This document shows, one piece after another, positions 1 to 11,002 of a stretch of DNA of 64,000 nt (positions are counted from its first letter, which is position 1; every line of letters starts with the position of its first letter). The translations under genes and the position numbers were made by a program. The DNA is taken from assembly GCA_024305405.1 (NCBI GenBank), contig JAKNDB010000098.1:2994501-3058500 (forward strand), written 5' to 3'. The notes under the pieces were generated by a model. That model was not told the origin of the DNA. It saw only the letters and a list, made by a program, of their open reading frames with translations, and made no database searches. Source of the stretch: Dirofilaria immitis (Eukaryota; Nematoda; Chromadorea; Rhabditida; Onchocercidae).

Positions 1-92
1 AAATTATATCACAAGAGCTTCAAGCAAGTTATTATCTATCCTTCAATAAATGAACATGAAGATGGAAAATATAAAGTATGAAAAGTTTTTAC

Positions 93-3000
93 TTGGCCCA
101 GAAAGTCCAAAATGATATTCCATGAAGCTTATATAATGCTTGAAAGCGTACTTTAGAATATCTCTCTCAAGATCCACAATTGAATGCTTTTCAATTTCTG
201 AAAAATTAAATGGTCGATTAAGAACCGTAAACATCAATAACCGAGAGCATTAAAAGAACAGTAAGTAAATGTTCCACACATTACAAGAAAAAACGTTGTA
301 AACTGCAGCTTATGTTCATGATTTTTAAGAACGAAAAAAATTTCAAATCACCTTGCCGTTGTTTAAGAGTACTTAAGCTTAAGAGATCGTTATTCGGATC
401 ATAAATGGAACAGTTGGCGGCCAATAATCCGGATTATGCGACACACCAAACCATGGCTTCCAAGGATAATGCATTGCTTCTAAGAATCTATTCAGCATTG
501 CACGTACATCGGAAGTGTTGGCAATATTAATTTCTAGATTTGGTAAGCATCTAACCAACGGAATTGAAACAAGCTGAAAAACTACAGCTAGTCTCATTCC
601 ATATTTTGATGTAACAAATTGAACGTTTTGAGAAACGAAAAATTGTTATACTTAGAAATAAAAATCAATTAAATCAACTGAAAACGTTAACTCTGATACG
701 AAGCATTAGCAAGTTTATAGCTAAGAATAGTTTATCAGTAAGAGTAATATAATATCTAACAAGCTTAAGCAGTTCTATCCAATTTAAAGTTTTCTAAAAC
801 TAACTGATTAAAATGAATCAAAATTTAACCTCATCGTCATCGACGCCTTCCTCATCAACCTCTTCTCGCTCTTTCCATTTGCTTTTAAGTCTCTAATAAC
901 GGATGAGTGTAAACAAGCATCGACGATATACTTACTACCATGCAACTTCAAATCACCGTCTCGACTCACATGTATTGTAGCAATTTTATTATCACTAAGC
1001 GCATTATATTGAGCAATATATAATTCTATTTTTTTCAGCTTCTCTGTCGCATCTTCCTCAGTATATTTTTTCTCTGAAATTTCTTTCTTCATCTTTTTCA
1101 AATTTCAATAAATTGCTAATCCCCGTTGTAAGAATCAGTAAGTTCTAAAACTGAAAAAATTTTTGGACAAATATACTCATCGCTCAAGTGAATAAGAATA
1201 CAAACGATCTATAGCTCACTCACAATCGACAATTACTTTTATGAATCTCATAATTCAAATCGTGGCATTTCACAACCCATTAAAATGCAGTGGACTATCA
1301 TAAAAAGAGAACATCGAAGAAATACAAATATAGGAAAAGCGGCTCCGAAATAAAATATCAAACTCCATCAAAAATGAAGAGAATTGTAAACTTTATATTA
1401 AAATAACTAACTTTTCTCGGCACATGGTAAAACACCAGCTGGAGACACAAATGTAATATAATCTTGGCCTGGTTTTGGATCTTCTGACCGCTTTCGCCTT
1501 TTCCCTACAAAACGAAAAAACAAAATGTTTTAAAAGATAGTTCAGTCATTTAAAAAATTATGGATATAAATTTATCACACAAGAATCTGCGTTTCTGAAT
1601 AGAAAATACAAACAAGAACCATAGTTCGAAAATGGAACTTACTTGCATGTCTCTTTTCAGCATCTGATAAGCCTTCCACAGAAGCAGAAAAAACACTAGA
1701 CGATGGACTGGAGCGAGATGGTGTCAAGATCGATGGTCGACTGAAATTACATAAATGATACGTAGCTAAGTGAAATAAAAGAAAATGATAGATGAAAAGC
1801 GTGAAAAATAATAAATTTAATAATATGTTCCGAAGACTTTGATAATTCATATGACTTTGAATTTTTAATATACTCCTTGCTGAACGCCTCACTCATCAAT
1901 GAGACAAAAAAATTCTCCTTATGCCGACAATTAAGTCCTAACACACCAAAAATATGAAGCCTAGCTTTCCAAAGTATACGATTAGCAAAACCAACATCGT
2001 TTGGTCAAGAAGAGCTCGTTCAAGTGGTACACTTGCCCTAGCAATCGCTCGCTCCACTTCCTGCACTTCATATGCCACCTTGGGGTTATCAGAATCCATA
2101 GTACTATGTCCCTGCCTCAGGACATTTTGTCGAACATCAGACTGCCGTTCTTCTACTACTGCTGTTTCTGAAATACAATTAATATTCATAAATAATCCGA
2201 TATAATATTCGCCGAAAAATTTGATTGATGATCAGCAGATCAAAAGTCTGAACAAAATGGCAAAAGAAATAAAATGCACAACTCCAAGAAAATAACAAAT
2301 CCATTTAAAAAATAAGAATATATTACAGTATTAAACAATAAGAATACACTGCAGTACTAGTAATCAATTGACTAAGAAAAAGGAAATGAATAGTAGAAGA
2401 TGAAAAATGGTAGAACACCGATGAGTTTTTTCCTAATCATTTGCTTCTTTAAATTTATAGTTACTTAGAAGACATACTGATATCTCTAGTCCGAATTATA
2501 TTTAGAAAAAGCATAGGAATAATAAAATAATACCTGATGTAAAAGTAGATGTGTTTACCAATGCTTCATTCGATGAATTTCTCGGAAATGTACCATTATT
2601 CACAACGTTATTTGAAATATTGCTCGTCTGGTTGAAATTTGTAACTTTCCCAGCATTTTGCATGAAATTATATAATGATTCTTCTTCAAAATCGTCTAAT
2701 TCGAAATCATTACCCACAATTTCTTCACCTTCGCTAACTGCTACATTTTCCAAACCACTCGTTGATGCGCCATCATCATGCCGCCTGCAATTATCACTGT
2801 CAATGATTCATTTAAAAAATTCATTTTTTTTCACCATATTTAATCTCATATCGATGAAATCATATTCATATTATATCTAACAACATAAATGCTATCAAAA
2901 ATTAACAAATTTCAAAATTCTAAAGCATAAACTTACGTAGAATTAGCATAGGCTCCTCCTTGTCCAATCCATGATCTTTTGGTCGAGCAACTTCCGCCAT

Positions 3001-6000
3001 GTCAAAATCAGCAGTCTCCAGTTTTCTCCTAAATATTGAAATTTAGAAAAAAAAAGAAATTTTGATAAAATAATTTATATATGTAGAAATTTGATAAAAT
3101 AATTTTATATATAGGAGTTACATGTTCAAAATTATCATCATCATTCAAAATAATTAATGCAGTAGAACAAAGATTTAAAAAATTGTAGGAAATAACTAGC
3201 GTACTCATCATTATCCAGATTCTTTTGCCACCCATACGTTGTTTAAGATGCATCTGCCTTCTAATATATCTTGCACGTAAAGCACCAAAAGTGCTTTTAC
3301 TTTATCCCATTCCGGAAAAGCAGACAATATTGAGCCAGGCCCATATACAGGAAAACCAGCTGCAGTCGCTTCCGAAATGGCTGCTTTTCGTCCCTTAATA
3401 ATGTCAACTTCTATAAGATGCAAAAACACATTGCATAAAACCATTATAAAATATACTTACAGCGTATACAAAAGATGAACTAAAATGAAAAATATGTTAC
3501 AACATTTCATTACAATATTCGCGATTTCGGATACATGTATTAAAAATTTTGCACAATGAAATCAGCATATTGCAAACGAATCTGTATGAAGCTTTAACTT
3601 GGACAAAAAAATGGCAAAAAATTTTCAAACTGACTATAGTATACAAGATCTTAAAGGAATGACGTACCTTTTTCCAGGCTTCTTTTGGATTCATTCCTAG
3701 AATTATATCTTTTCGGCAACGTCGTTCAATTTCTTTTGCTCTAGCTTCCACTAGTCTTATTGGCTTGCAACGTTCATGATGTATTGGATATAACTGGCTA
3801 ACAACAACGCCATCTACCATTTTTATGCGTGCAATTTCACCTATAGTTGAATATTGTCCTTTTCATAATTTTATAATTGAAAGTTTTTTAAAGGAAATAA
3901 ACTTACAAAATGAACAAACTGAAATTACCGCTTTTGTAGGTTTGATGAAGAGTATCGCAACGTGAACATCTAAAATGTATTGTTCGTCCAGATTTTGAAT
4001 GAGATGCATGCCTATAGAGTCGAACCTCATCCGGATTAAGAGGTACTGTTAATGATGTTTGCTTGAAGCGGCGTGAAAAAGAGAGATAGTATGGAGAATT
4101 TGGAGGAGCTCTAAAGCAATTAGCTTTAATTTTAGAATCATTAATATATAATTAATCTATAATTAGTCTACTATGTTCCCAAATTTAATTTGGGAAATAG
4201 AAAATATGAAATAATATAAGTAATCAAGAAATGACAATTATCATTAGAAAAATTCGATTGTATCAATATTTAGAGTTTTCCAACTTTGACATTCTCTTAT
4301 CAAGCTCATAAATTAGTCTGAAGTATTATAAAAAAATGAGAATACTTGCAAAATTCTTATAAAGTTTTGTGAGCTACAAATTACAGTTATATAAATATAA
4401 AATGTACCATGGTTTTTCATTCACGCTATCATCTATATGTTCTGTAATGGTAAACAAACGAAACTTACACAATCGGAGCATTGATGCCAGGAATTACAGC
4501 TTTGTTGACATTATTCGTTGAATATTTAATTCTGTTATTTTCTCGTAATGATTGATTAGTATCTGCACCATCACTACCGCCAACTTCATAACCACATCTC
4601 GATTCATTTCCGTTCTCTACATACTGTGCGTCCTATAAGTAAAATCGACAATAAGGTCATTTGACCTAGATTTTTTCAAAAAATTTTCGGCACAAAGTAT
4701 GCGCACGTCTTTTACATTCCTTTGCTGAATCAGAAAGGAATATTAAGCAGTATGCACCGTCAGTATGTATGTAGCACTGGAAACTGGAGAATCTGATTAC
4801 ATGTAAAAACTCATGCTTCTAATAAGATCTACGAATAAGAAATTTAATTATATTTTTATCCACTTTCTCGAATTTTTATTTCCTTTGCCTATCACATTCT
4901 AATTGTTGATTATTGAGATATCAAAGCTTCGCTTCCTAGTTTGCATCCAAAAACTTCCCTAAATTTTCCAGTTTTGAAGTTCAAGAAAAACAAAAATACT
5001 AGTGCTGGTAATATTTCTTTTTCAGATAGGATAAGAAAAAATTTTTGCAGCTAATAAGCAATGAAAAAAATTATGTCATTTGTTTTTTACATAAATTTAA
5101 AAAAATCTGCATTTTTGAAGACTGACAAACAGATTACACTAAATTTTGGAAAAATCTGAAGCTATAAAAATTATTAAGAAAAAACGAAAAATAAAAAAAG
5201 AAATTAAAAATGTAAATACTTCAATTCGTGAAGATGCATTGAAATATTTGCAACTTCAGACAAAAAAGATACTGACATTATAGATGGTATGGAATAAGAG
5301 ATTAATAATAGAGCGATCTCCTGATTGCAATTCTTTTAGAACGTTTCAGAATGACTAACTAATAAAACCATAAACGATTTCGCTTCTCAAAGGAGTAATT
5401 CTCGTAACTGTTTATAAAAAAAAGTGCAAACAAATAGAGTTTTTGGGAAAGATAGCTAAGACATACGATAAAAAGCAAAATTTTGAATGAAATTCAAATT
5501 GAAAACTTGCTTACCAATTCATCCAACATTCGGCTCTTCACTCTTACTGTTGTAGTAGATACCGGACTACCTGTTATTTTTGTGATAAGTTCAGCACCTT
5601 CACGTGAACTAATTTTCTGACTTCTATAATCGCGTAGGACATCTCTTACTCGTGGATGTCGCCAGTCGACATTACACGGTGGACCTACAATATCTTCAGA
5701 TCTTCACAACATTCCGGAAAAACTACAGTCCTCGCTAAACCAATCTAGTTTTAATTTATTGCAGTACTTCAGATCAAGAAATGAAATACTCACGATATGT
5801 GCGAAATGAGGGTGGCGTCCACGCAACAGCAACATTTTGACGGCCCTGCAAGCTATTGCTATCTTGCTTTTCTTCAACATCCTCCCTTATCGGACCCGGT
5901 TCTTGTACTACTCGATTGATACCCAATCCCAAAGTACCTTCACCATTTTGGTTAGCGCCTTCTACCGTATTATAATTTAAGACATCATAGCCTCTTGTAC

Positions 6001-6840
6001 TTCTTGGAGAATGGCCTATATACCGGTTACTGACGGAATAATCTACCTGACTAGTCTCACTTATAGATGCATTATCGTCTCCAAAACTCTGAGCCGATCG
6101 ACCTGAAAAAAAACAGCGATCAGAAGCGTAATGCACTGCATTTATTTCCAATCAGTTAGTTACCAATAACTGAAGAATGATTGATAGCAATTTGCTCAAG
6201 GTTCCTCATCTCAGACTTCAATTTTTAAAAATATTTGGTGAAAAATTAATTAGTGAGTCAAACTTTGTAAGTATATAATTTTATCTAAGCAAGATCCTTT
6301 CAACTAATTTTTTAGCTCCAATCACCTTTAAAATCTGAATATAAAAATCAGATTGTTAACAAAATCACACAAAATAGTACATTAATTTCCCATTTCAAAA
6401 CAACGATTTCTAAACAGATCCAAAAATTCTAAACATACACAGCACATTGATTTGGTTGAATACTCCGATTTCGTTAAAATAACGAAACTTATTAACCATT
6501 TATAAGATTCTTTCATGTTTAAAATATGCCCACGAAATTGGATTATTAATTATTAAATAATATTTAAAGAAGAAGGAGAAACCATTTTCTGAACAAGTTT
6601 GCTCATCATATTCCATTGGTTCAGTTTTGATTGTTCGCAATCGTGCATATGTCTTGACAGATTGTTGTGAATAATCTCGACTATATAACCCATTACTATT
6701 ACCATGATCATCATTAGTAGAACCATTGTCTGCACCAGTACAGTTAATTTTTGAAAGATGTATTTCCTCCAAAACTGCTGATCTTCATTTTCGTATTGAG
6801 AATCAACGATTAATGCACCGCGTTCCGGAGTAAATGCCAT
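93..6840 (-). CDS. Large multi-exon gene, probable zinc-binding nuclear protein; continues past left edge
   Basis: I do not recognise this gene. Exons read on the minus strand: 6840-6583, 6102-5794, 5684-5515, 4632-4469, 4110-3929, 3840-3668, 3479-3461, 3410-3205, 3028-2937, 2784-2534, 2167-1874, 1740-1643, 1504-1412, 1073-830, 573-352, 197-93. Nearly all have clear acceptors and GT donors, and phases agree across junctions. The start is ATG at 6840 (MAFTPERG). About 960 codons are visible. Seen in order: an IKTEP sumoylation-like motif, a Ser/Asn-rich stretch, a domain with CNVDW and a basic DVLRDY region, a CxxC...HHxxC zinc module, an RARYIRRQ basic helix, acidic stretches, KRRKR (nuclear signal-like) at 1504, a DDDE tract near 831, and a Trp/Pro-rich end (WKPWFG, DYWPP). 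The frame breaks near 6771, 3300, 3224, 2978, 2001, 873 and 404; one added base in an A/T run mends each. It could be a pseudogene, but assembly indels look likelier. Confidence 0.75.
3461..3479 (-). other. Predicted 19-nt microexon
   Basis: TTCATTTTAG precedes 19 bases that end at a strong donor, GTAAGTAT. Both neighbours are exons of the same gene. Joining it to the next exon at the obvious acceptor (CTTATAG, exon from 3410) creates a TAA stop. The junction works only with a less usual acceptor four bases later, or if nearby A/T runs are one base longer than shown. The splice signals are good; the reading across this exon is unresolved. Confidence 0.35.
3668..4110 (-). other. Cys/His zinc-binding module (FLYWCH-like) across two exons
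   Basis: Exons 4110-3929 and 3840-3668 join in phase (codon GGT) and encode FRCSRCDTLHQTY followed by a hydrophobic VVVSQLYPIHHERCKPI segment. The spacing of CxxC, a beta-strand-like valine run and HHxxC resembles FLYWCH/WRKY-GCM1-type fingers, which bind DNA or proteins. The following exon encodes a helical EARAKEIERRCRKDI segment, and a later RARYIRRQ segment recalls the basic stretch that often follows such fingers in MULE-derived proteins. Assignment to FLYWCH is inference; the ligands themselves are directly visible. Confidence 0.45.
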
Positions 6841-7679
6841 GTAATGATACACAATGCAAGACTACTCTAAAACAATTCTATTTTGCTTACAACTTTAAAA
6901 ATTCATTTCTCAAACCAAATCATATGTTTATTTCATTAAATGTGCCATCAATTCATTTTGTGCTGATGTAAATAAACAATAATAATCATTGGATATCTTC
7001 AAGTAATTTTCTAACGGATGTCATCATAATGTCTTCTAAAGAATAGTATAATGTGAAGCTTTAACGCTTTATATTTCCTGCAAGATAATGCATATTTCAT
7101 AGTAAAAGAGAAATATTTCATACCATTCACAATAAGACTGTAAATATACCATATCAAGTGAGTCGGATTTAAGTTACTTCTAATGGCTTAACTTCACTTC
7201 CTTATATTTCCTTATAATAGTATAAAATGATTAATGTATCTCAGAAAATAATGTAATTTGATACGATCATTCATTCTATATTAATCATTCTTAAAATCTA
7301 TGGTAATTAGGAAATTTCTACCTCGTTGAAATAAAATGCAACAAAACTCTCAGATGAAATTTTTTTCTTTTCCAGTAATGATAGAACGATTTCCAGAAAG
7401 GCAAATATATTACGAATGCCTAGAAAGAAATCTTTCGTTAACTTTATCGAAATAATGTATGCAAATTTTTTAGATTTTATTTAGACCTAAAAAAATATTA
7501 TTCTTATTATTTAGATTTAAAAACAGTTTAGACTTAGTTTTAGGACATTAATTTCGTCATCTTCACGTAGTATACGTATCTTATCAGCCAAGTGAGTAAC
7601 ATTGACAATTCCATTCATCGATTTATATTGTTGAATCATCCGAATTGATTTGAGCGACAAAATTGAATGAATGCTTTAC
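6841..7679. other. Intergenic or intron sequence between the two left-hand loci
   Basis: This is A/T-rich sequence without a convincing gene. The minus strand has an open run at 7672-7505 with no usable acceptor, and the phase-compatible candidate exon 7419-7322 mentioned under the channel fragment. Neither matches a family I know. Confidence 0.4.
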
Positions 7680-7944
7680 CTACTGTTACTTTCAACACTG
7701 ATAAACTTGTATTCTCATCGAAATAGATCCAATTTAATTGAATACCTTTAAATGAAAAGTGGCTTGTACTATTGTAGAAGTATCTGGAGGTTTATACACT
7801 TTGACATTTCTATCCATCCATCAGAATCCTTTAATTCTCTTCGAAATCCATCAATTAATCACGCAATCGACTTGCCCAACTCACATGAAACATCAGCAAT
7901 AGGGTGGCCGCAGCCCGAGTAACTGACACCATAATGCAACTCAT
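7680..7944 (-). CDS. Cys-loop ligand-gated ion channel, 5' exon only (partial or broken)
   Basis: ATG at 7944 opens MSCIMVSVTRAAATLLLMF, a signal-peptide-like segment ending near VSWASR. It is followed by LIDGFRREL, KVYKPPDTSTIVQATFHL and NWIYFDENTSLSVLKVT. This order (short helix, Y-x-P-P turn, V-x-x-x-F-x-L strand, then a DE-x-x-S strand) matches the start of the extracellular domain of nematode Cys-loop channel subunits. The exon ends with donor GTAAAG after 7680, in phase 1. Three frame breaks lie at about 7857, 7808 and 7748, each mended by one extra base in a short A/T run. No Cys-loop, TM1-TM4 or pore sequence was found before the next gene at 6840. An open stretch at 7419-7322, with a TTTCTAG acceptor and matching phase, could follow but does not look like a channel. 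So it is a truncated copy, or its remainder is missed. Confidence 0.5.
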
Positions 7945-8339
7945 ATTGTCGCTGTACGAAATTTTATTGTGCTGCTGTATTGTTCATTGCCCCGTAGGAT
8001 CTCATTTCTGGAGTGCGATTCATTTCGTTTTATCTTGTTTAAATGACTGCATTTTTATTGCATCACTATGATGAAATGGGAATATATCAAAGATGGCTAA
8101 AAAAAAACTCACTGCCAATTAAATTTATTATCATCTGTTGTCTCCTTGAAATACTCATTTAGTATCGATGATAAATGATAACATTTAAAATGAAATTACG
8201 ATGAATTATTTGAATTCTGCAAATTTCAACATATTGAGACTTATTCCAAATTATCATTTTACGCAAAAGTTAGTGATCTTAAATTTGAATTTTTTGAAGA
8301 ATATGCAAGAAATGCTCGCAAAAAATTTAATAACAAATT

Positions 8340-8660
8340 TTCATGAAACCATCGACAATTTGATGAAATACTCGAGTGAGAATCCAATTCACGGCAAAAT
8401 ATCCATATCGCAATCCAATGACAAATCATGGTATTTGCAAGGAATCGCGATAAAGAACCATGTCCGAATCCTGCGACAATCATAAGATAACGACGACGAA
8501 ATGCTCAAATCATGACTGGAAAATCCGCGATGATCCACATCAAAAACAAACCACAAATCATGATTTTGCAAGGAATTCACGATAAAATATCCATGTAGAA
8601 TCCAATAACAATCATAAAGTAACGTTGATGAAATATTCAAATCAGAATCCAGTGATAAAT
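8340..8660. repeat. Degenerate tandem repeat, about 132-bp unit, about 2.5 copies
   Basis: The word CAAATCATG-(G/A)TTTTGCAAGGAAT recurs at 8422 and 8554, and GA(T/C)GAAAT(A/G)CTC-like words recur near 8362, 8495 and 8627. Spacing is about 132 bp. The copies differ by many substitutions, so the array is old. Apparent open frames here on both strands come from the repeat. Confidence 0.65.
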
Positions 8661-9824
8661 AATAGCATTTGTGAATGTATGTAACCTATACAAGAATTCA
8701 AGATGTAATCTGGTAATGCTATTAAGGTAATCTGAATCGATGAAAAATTGTTAGTTGTCATGTTAATTAATAGAATCTTTTATGTATTCATCATTTATTG
8801 ATTTATTATTCTTTTTCGATTTACTCAACTTCATTTTTTTGACCTTTAATAGCAATTAATTAATTGCTAATTAATTAGCTGTGCTTTAATTTCAAACCGA
8901 AAACCTTTCACAGCTTCCGACAATCTGTTGCTTAGTGTTACCGAACATTGATTTACAGTCAAAGCTTGATGATTTTAAATTTTAAATAATTTAAAATGTT
9001 TAACTTAAAATGATTTTAATTTGAAATGATTTTTTAAAATATTATTTTTTAATATACCTAATCAATAATAATGGGCATGATTCGAAACAATTGACAGATC
9101 GCATTTCATCAATATTAAAGTTTGTTTTTATGAAAATCACATGAATTGTTTAGCGAAATTCTCGACAAATATCGAGAAACGCTGTTTTATGAAGGTCACA
9201 GCAGTTCCCAAAACTGCTCTTTCAGTCATAAATGAAATATTTGTTTAAAAATAAATTCTCAGCATAATGTTATCTTGTAGATGATTTATATTTCATGAAA
9301 TTCAAAAACCGATACTCGATTCACAACAATATTAAATGATATTGCGATTTGTTCAAATATTACTGTAATCAGCGTTTCGAAAGAATCTCAACGTGTGTTG
9401 AGAAGAAACTCAATTCATCTGAATCATTTAGTTAATAGATGTTATGAATAATTTTATCGTCTGTATTCTTAATTTATTGATATAAATTAATTAAATTACA
9501 AAATGAGAAATATTATTATCAGACTTTTTGGTCATCTGAAGCCATATTTCGATACTTCGAATTATTCTTTTGGATTCTTACTATCCTGCAACACAAATAC
9601 TTTTCATTTCATGCACATTAATTGCTCAAAAATACAAAATAGCATCCGTTAAAAACTTATCAGTTCCTGAAAATTGAAGATCATAATTTTAAATTATAAT
9701 TTTTCGATAATATGTAAAAAAAAAAAGTTAAAAAGTTAAAAGTGCTAAAAACTACGTTAAAAAATTACTAAAAATAGTTCCTCTTTGTGTCTTCTATAAA
9801 TCTTAATAATTAAAAAAAAATAAA
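8661..9824. other. Intergenic, no gene seen
   Basis: A/T-rich sequence downstream of the four-pass protein gene on the minus strand. I see no coding signal and no strong repeat. Confidence 0.4.
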
Positions 9825-10966
9825 TTAATTAAAAGAAAATAAAAACCTTGGCTTAATATAAAAAGCATCATAATGTCCTTCGATCAATGTACTATACGGC
9901 GAACTTGCTTTTCGTACTCGATATGCTTGTTTCAATGATCGAAAACAAACAATCATTGTTACAAAACATATCGTAACTGAAATTTTAAATTTTTAAATAG
10001 AAATCATATTTTGAATTTATTATCAATAATCTGAAAGATAATCAGAAGAAATCATTTTTTTTTTTTTTTAGTACTATAAATTGATCGGAAAAATTTAATA
10101 TATTTATTTGTGAATGAGCAATTTCATCATTTGTTTATGAATTCTATTTCAGATTAAGTAAGTTTGATTTTCAATAATTGATTTCAATCATATTTTAATA
10201 AATTTCTCAATCGTTCATTATATTGATTAATTCGTCTTTTATACATGCACCACATACACACATACACACACACACACACACACACATACACACACACACA
10301 TGCACACACACACACACATACAGGCATACACACATATACACACATCACTTCCATTATGTTGACAGATTCGCCTTCTGTACATGTTGATAGATTCCCCTTC
10401 TATACATGTATATACGCGTTTGTACACGTTAATAATCGAAATCGATTGCAATCAGAAAATATTTTTCGTATTCCAACAACTGCATATAACGAAGCGACAT
10501 CAGATTCTGTCTTATCATGATGATTTGCATCAGTTGATTCTCGTGTAGAAACACGCGCATTTTCTTCTATTTATACGTACATATTACGTTTTCATTCTTT
10601 CTCTTTTACATACTCATAGATATGTACTTAAATATGATCATAATATATATATGTTAAACGAGAAACTTTATCTAATAGTTATGAAAATTATGGCCTATTT
10701 TTTGTAAGTTACTTTTTTACGTCATAGCATTTAGTGAATAAAATAAGAATGCTACAAAAGATTTCTTTTTTTTTTTTTTTTTTGTGAACTTAACTAATTA
10801 TCACTTAATATATTATTATTTATGATACTAAATAAATGTAAGAATCAAACTTTGCTTTTGAATAGTTAAAAATTACTTGAAAGAAGCAATAAAATATCAT
10901 TCCGAAGAAACGAAATATATTTTATAAATGCTAACAAATGTTGTAGGGAAAGGGAGAATTTGAAGA

Positions 10967-11002
<36 letters not shown>

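Noticed and set aside
3205..3410. Reading this exon in its longest open frame to the stop at 3214
   Set aside because: That frame ends without a matching next exon; switching frame near 3300 and again near 3224 gives a basic, coding-like segment and a donor in the right phase for exon 3028.
6772..6840. A 41-bp intron to reconcile the two frames of the first exon
   Set aside because: Too short for this gene's introns, and one extra T in the T4 run joins YENEDQQF to LEEIHLS directly.
10239..10520. Open frames on both strands through the CA repeat
   Set aside because: They are His-Thr and Cys-Val repeats produced by a microsatellite inside an intron.
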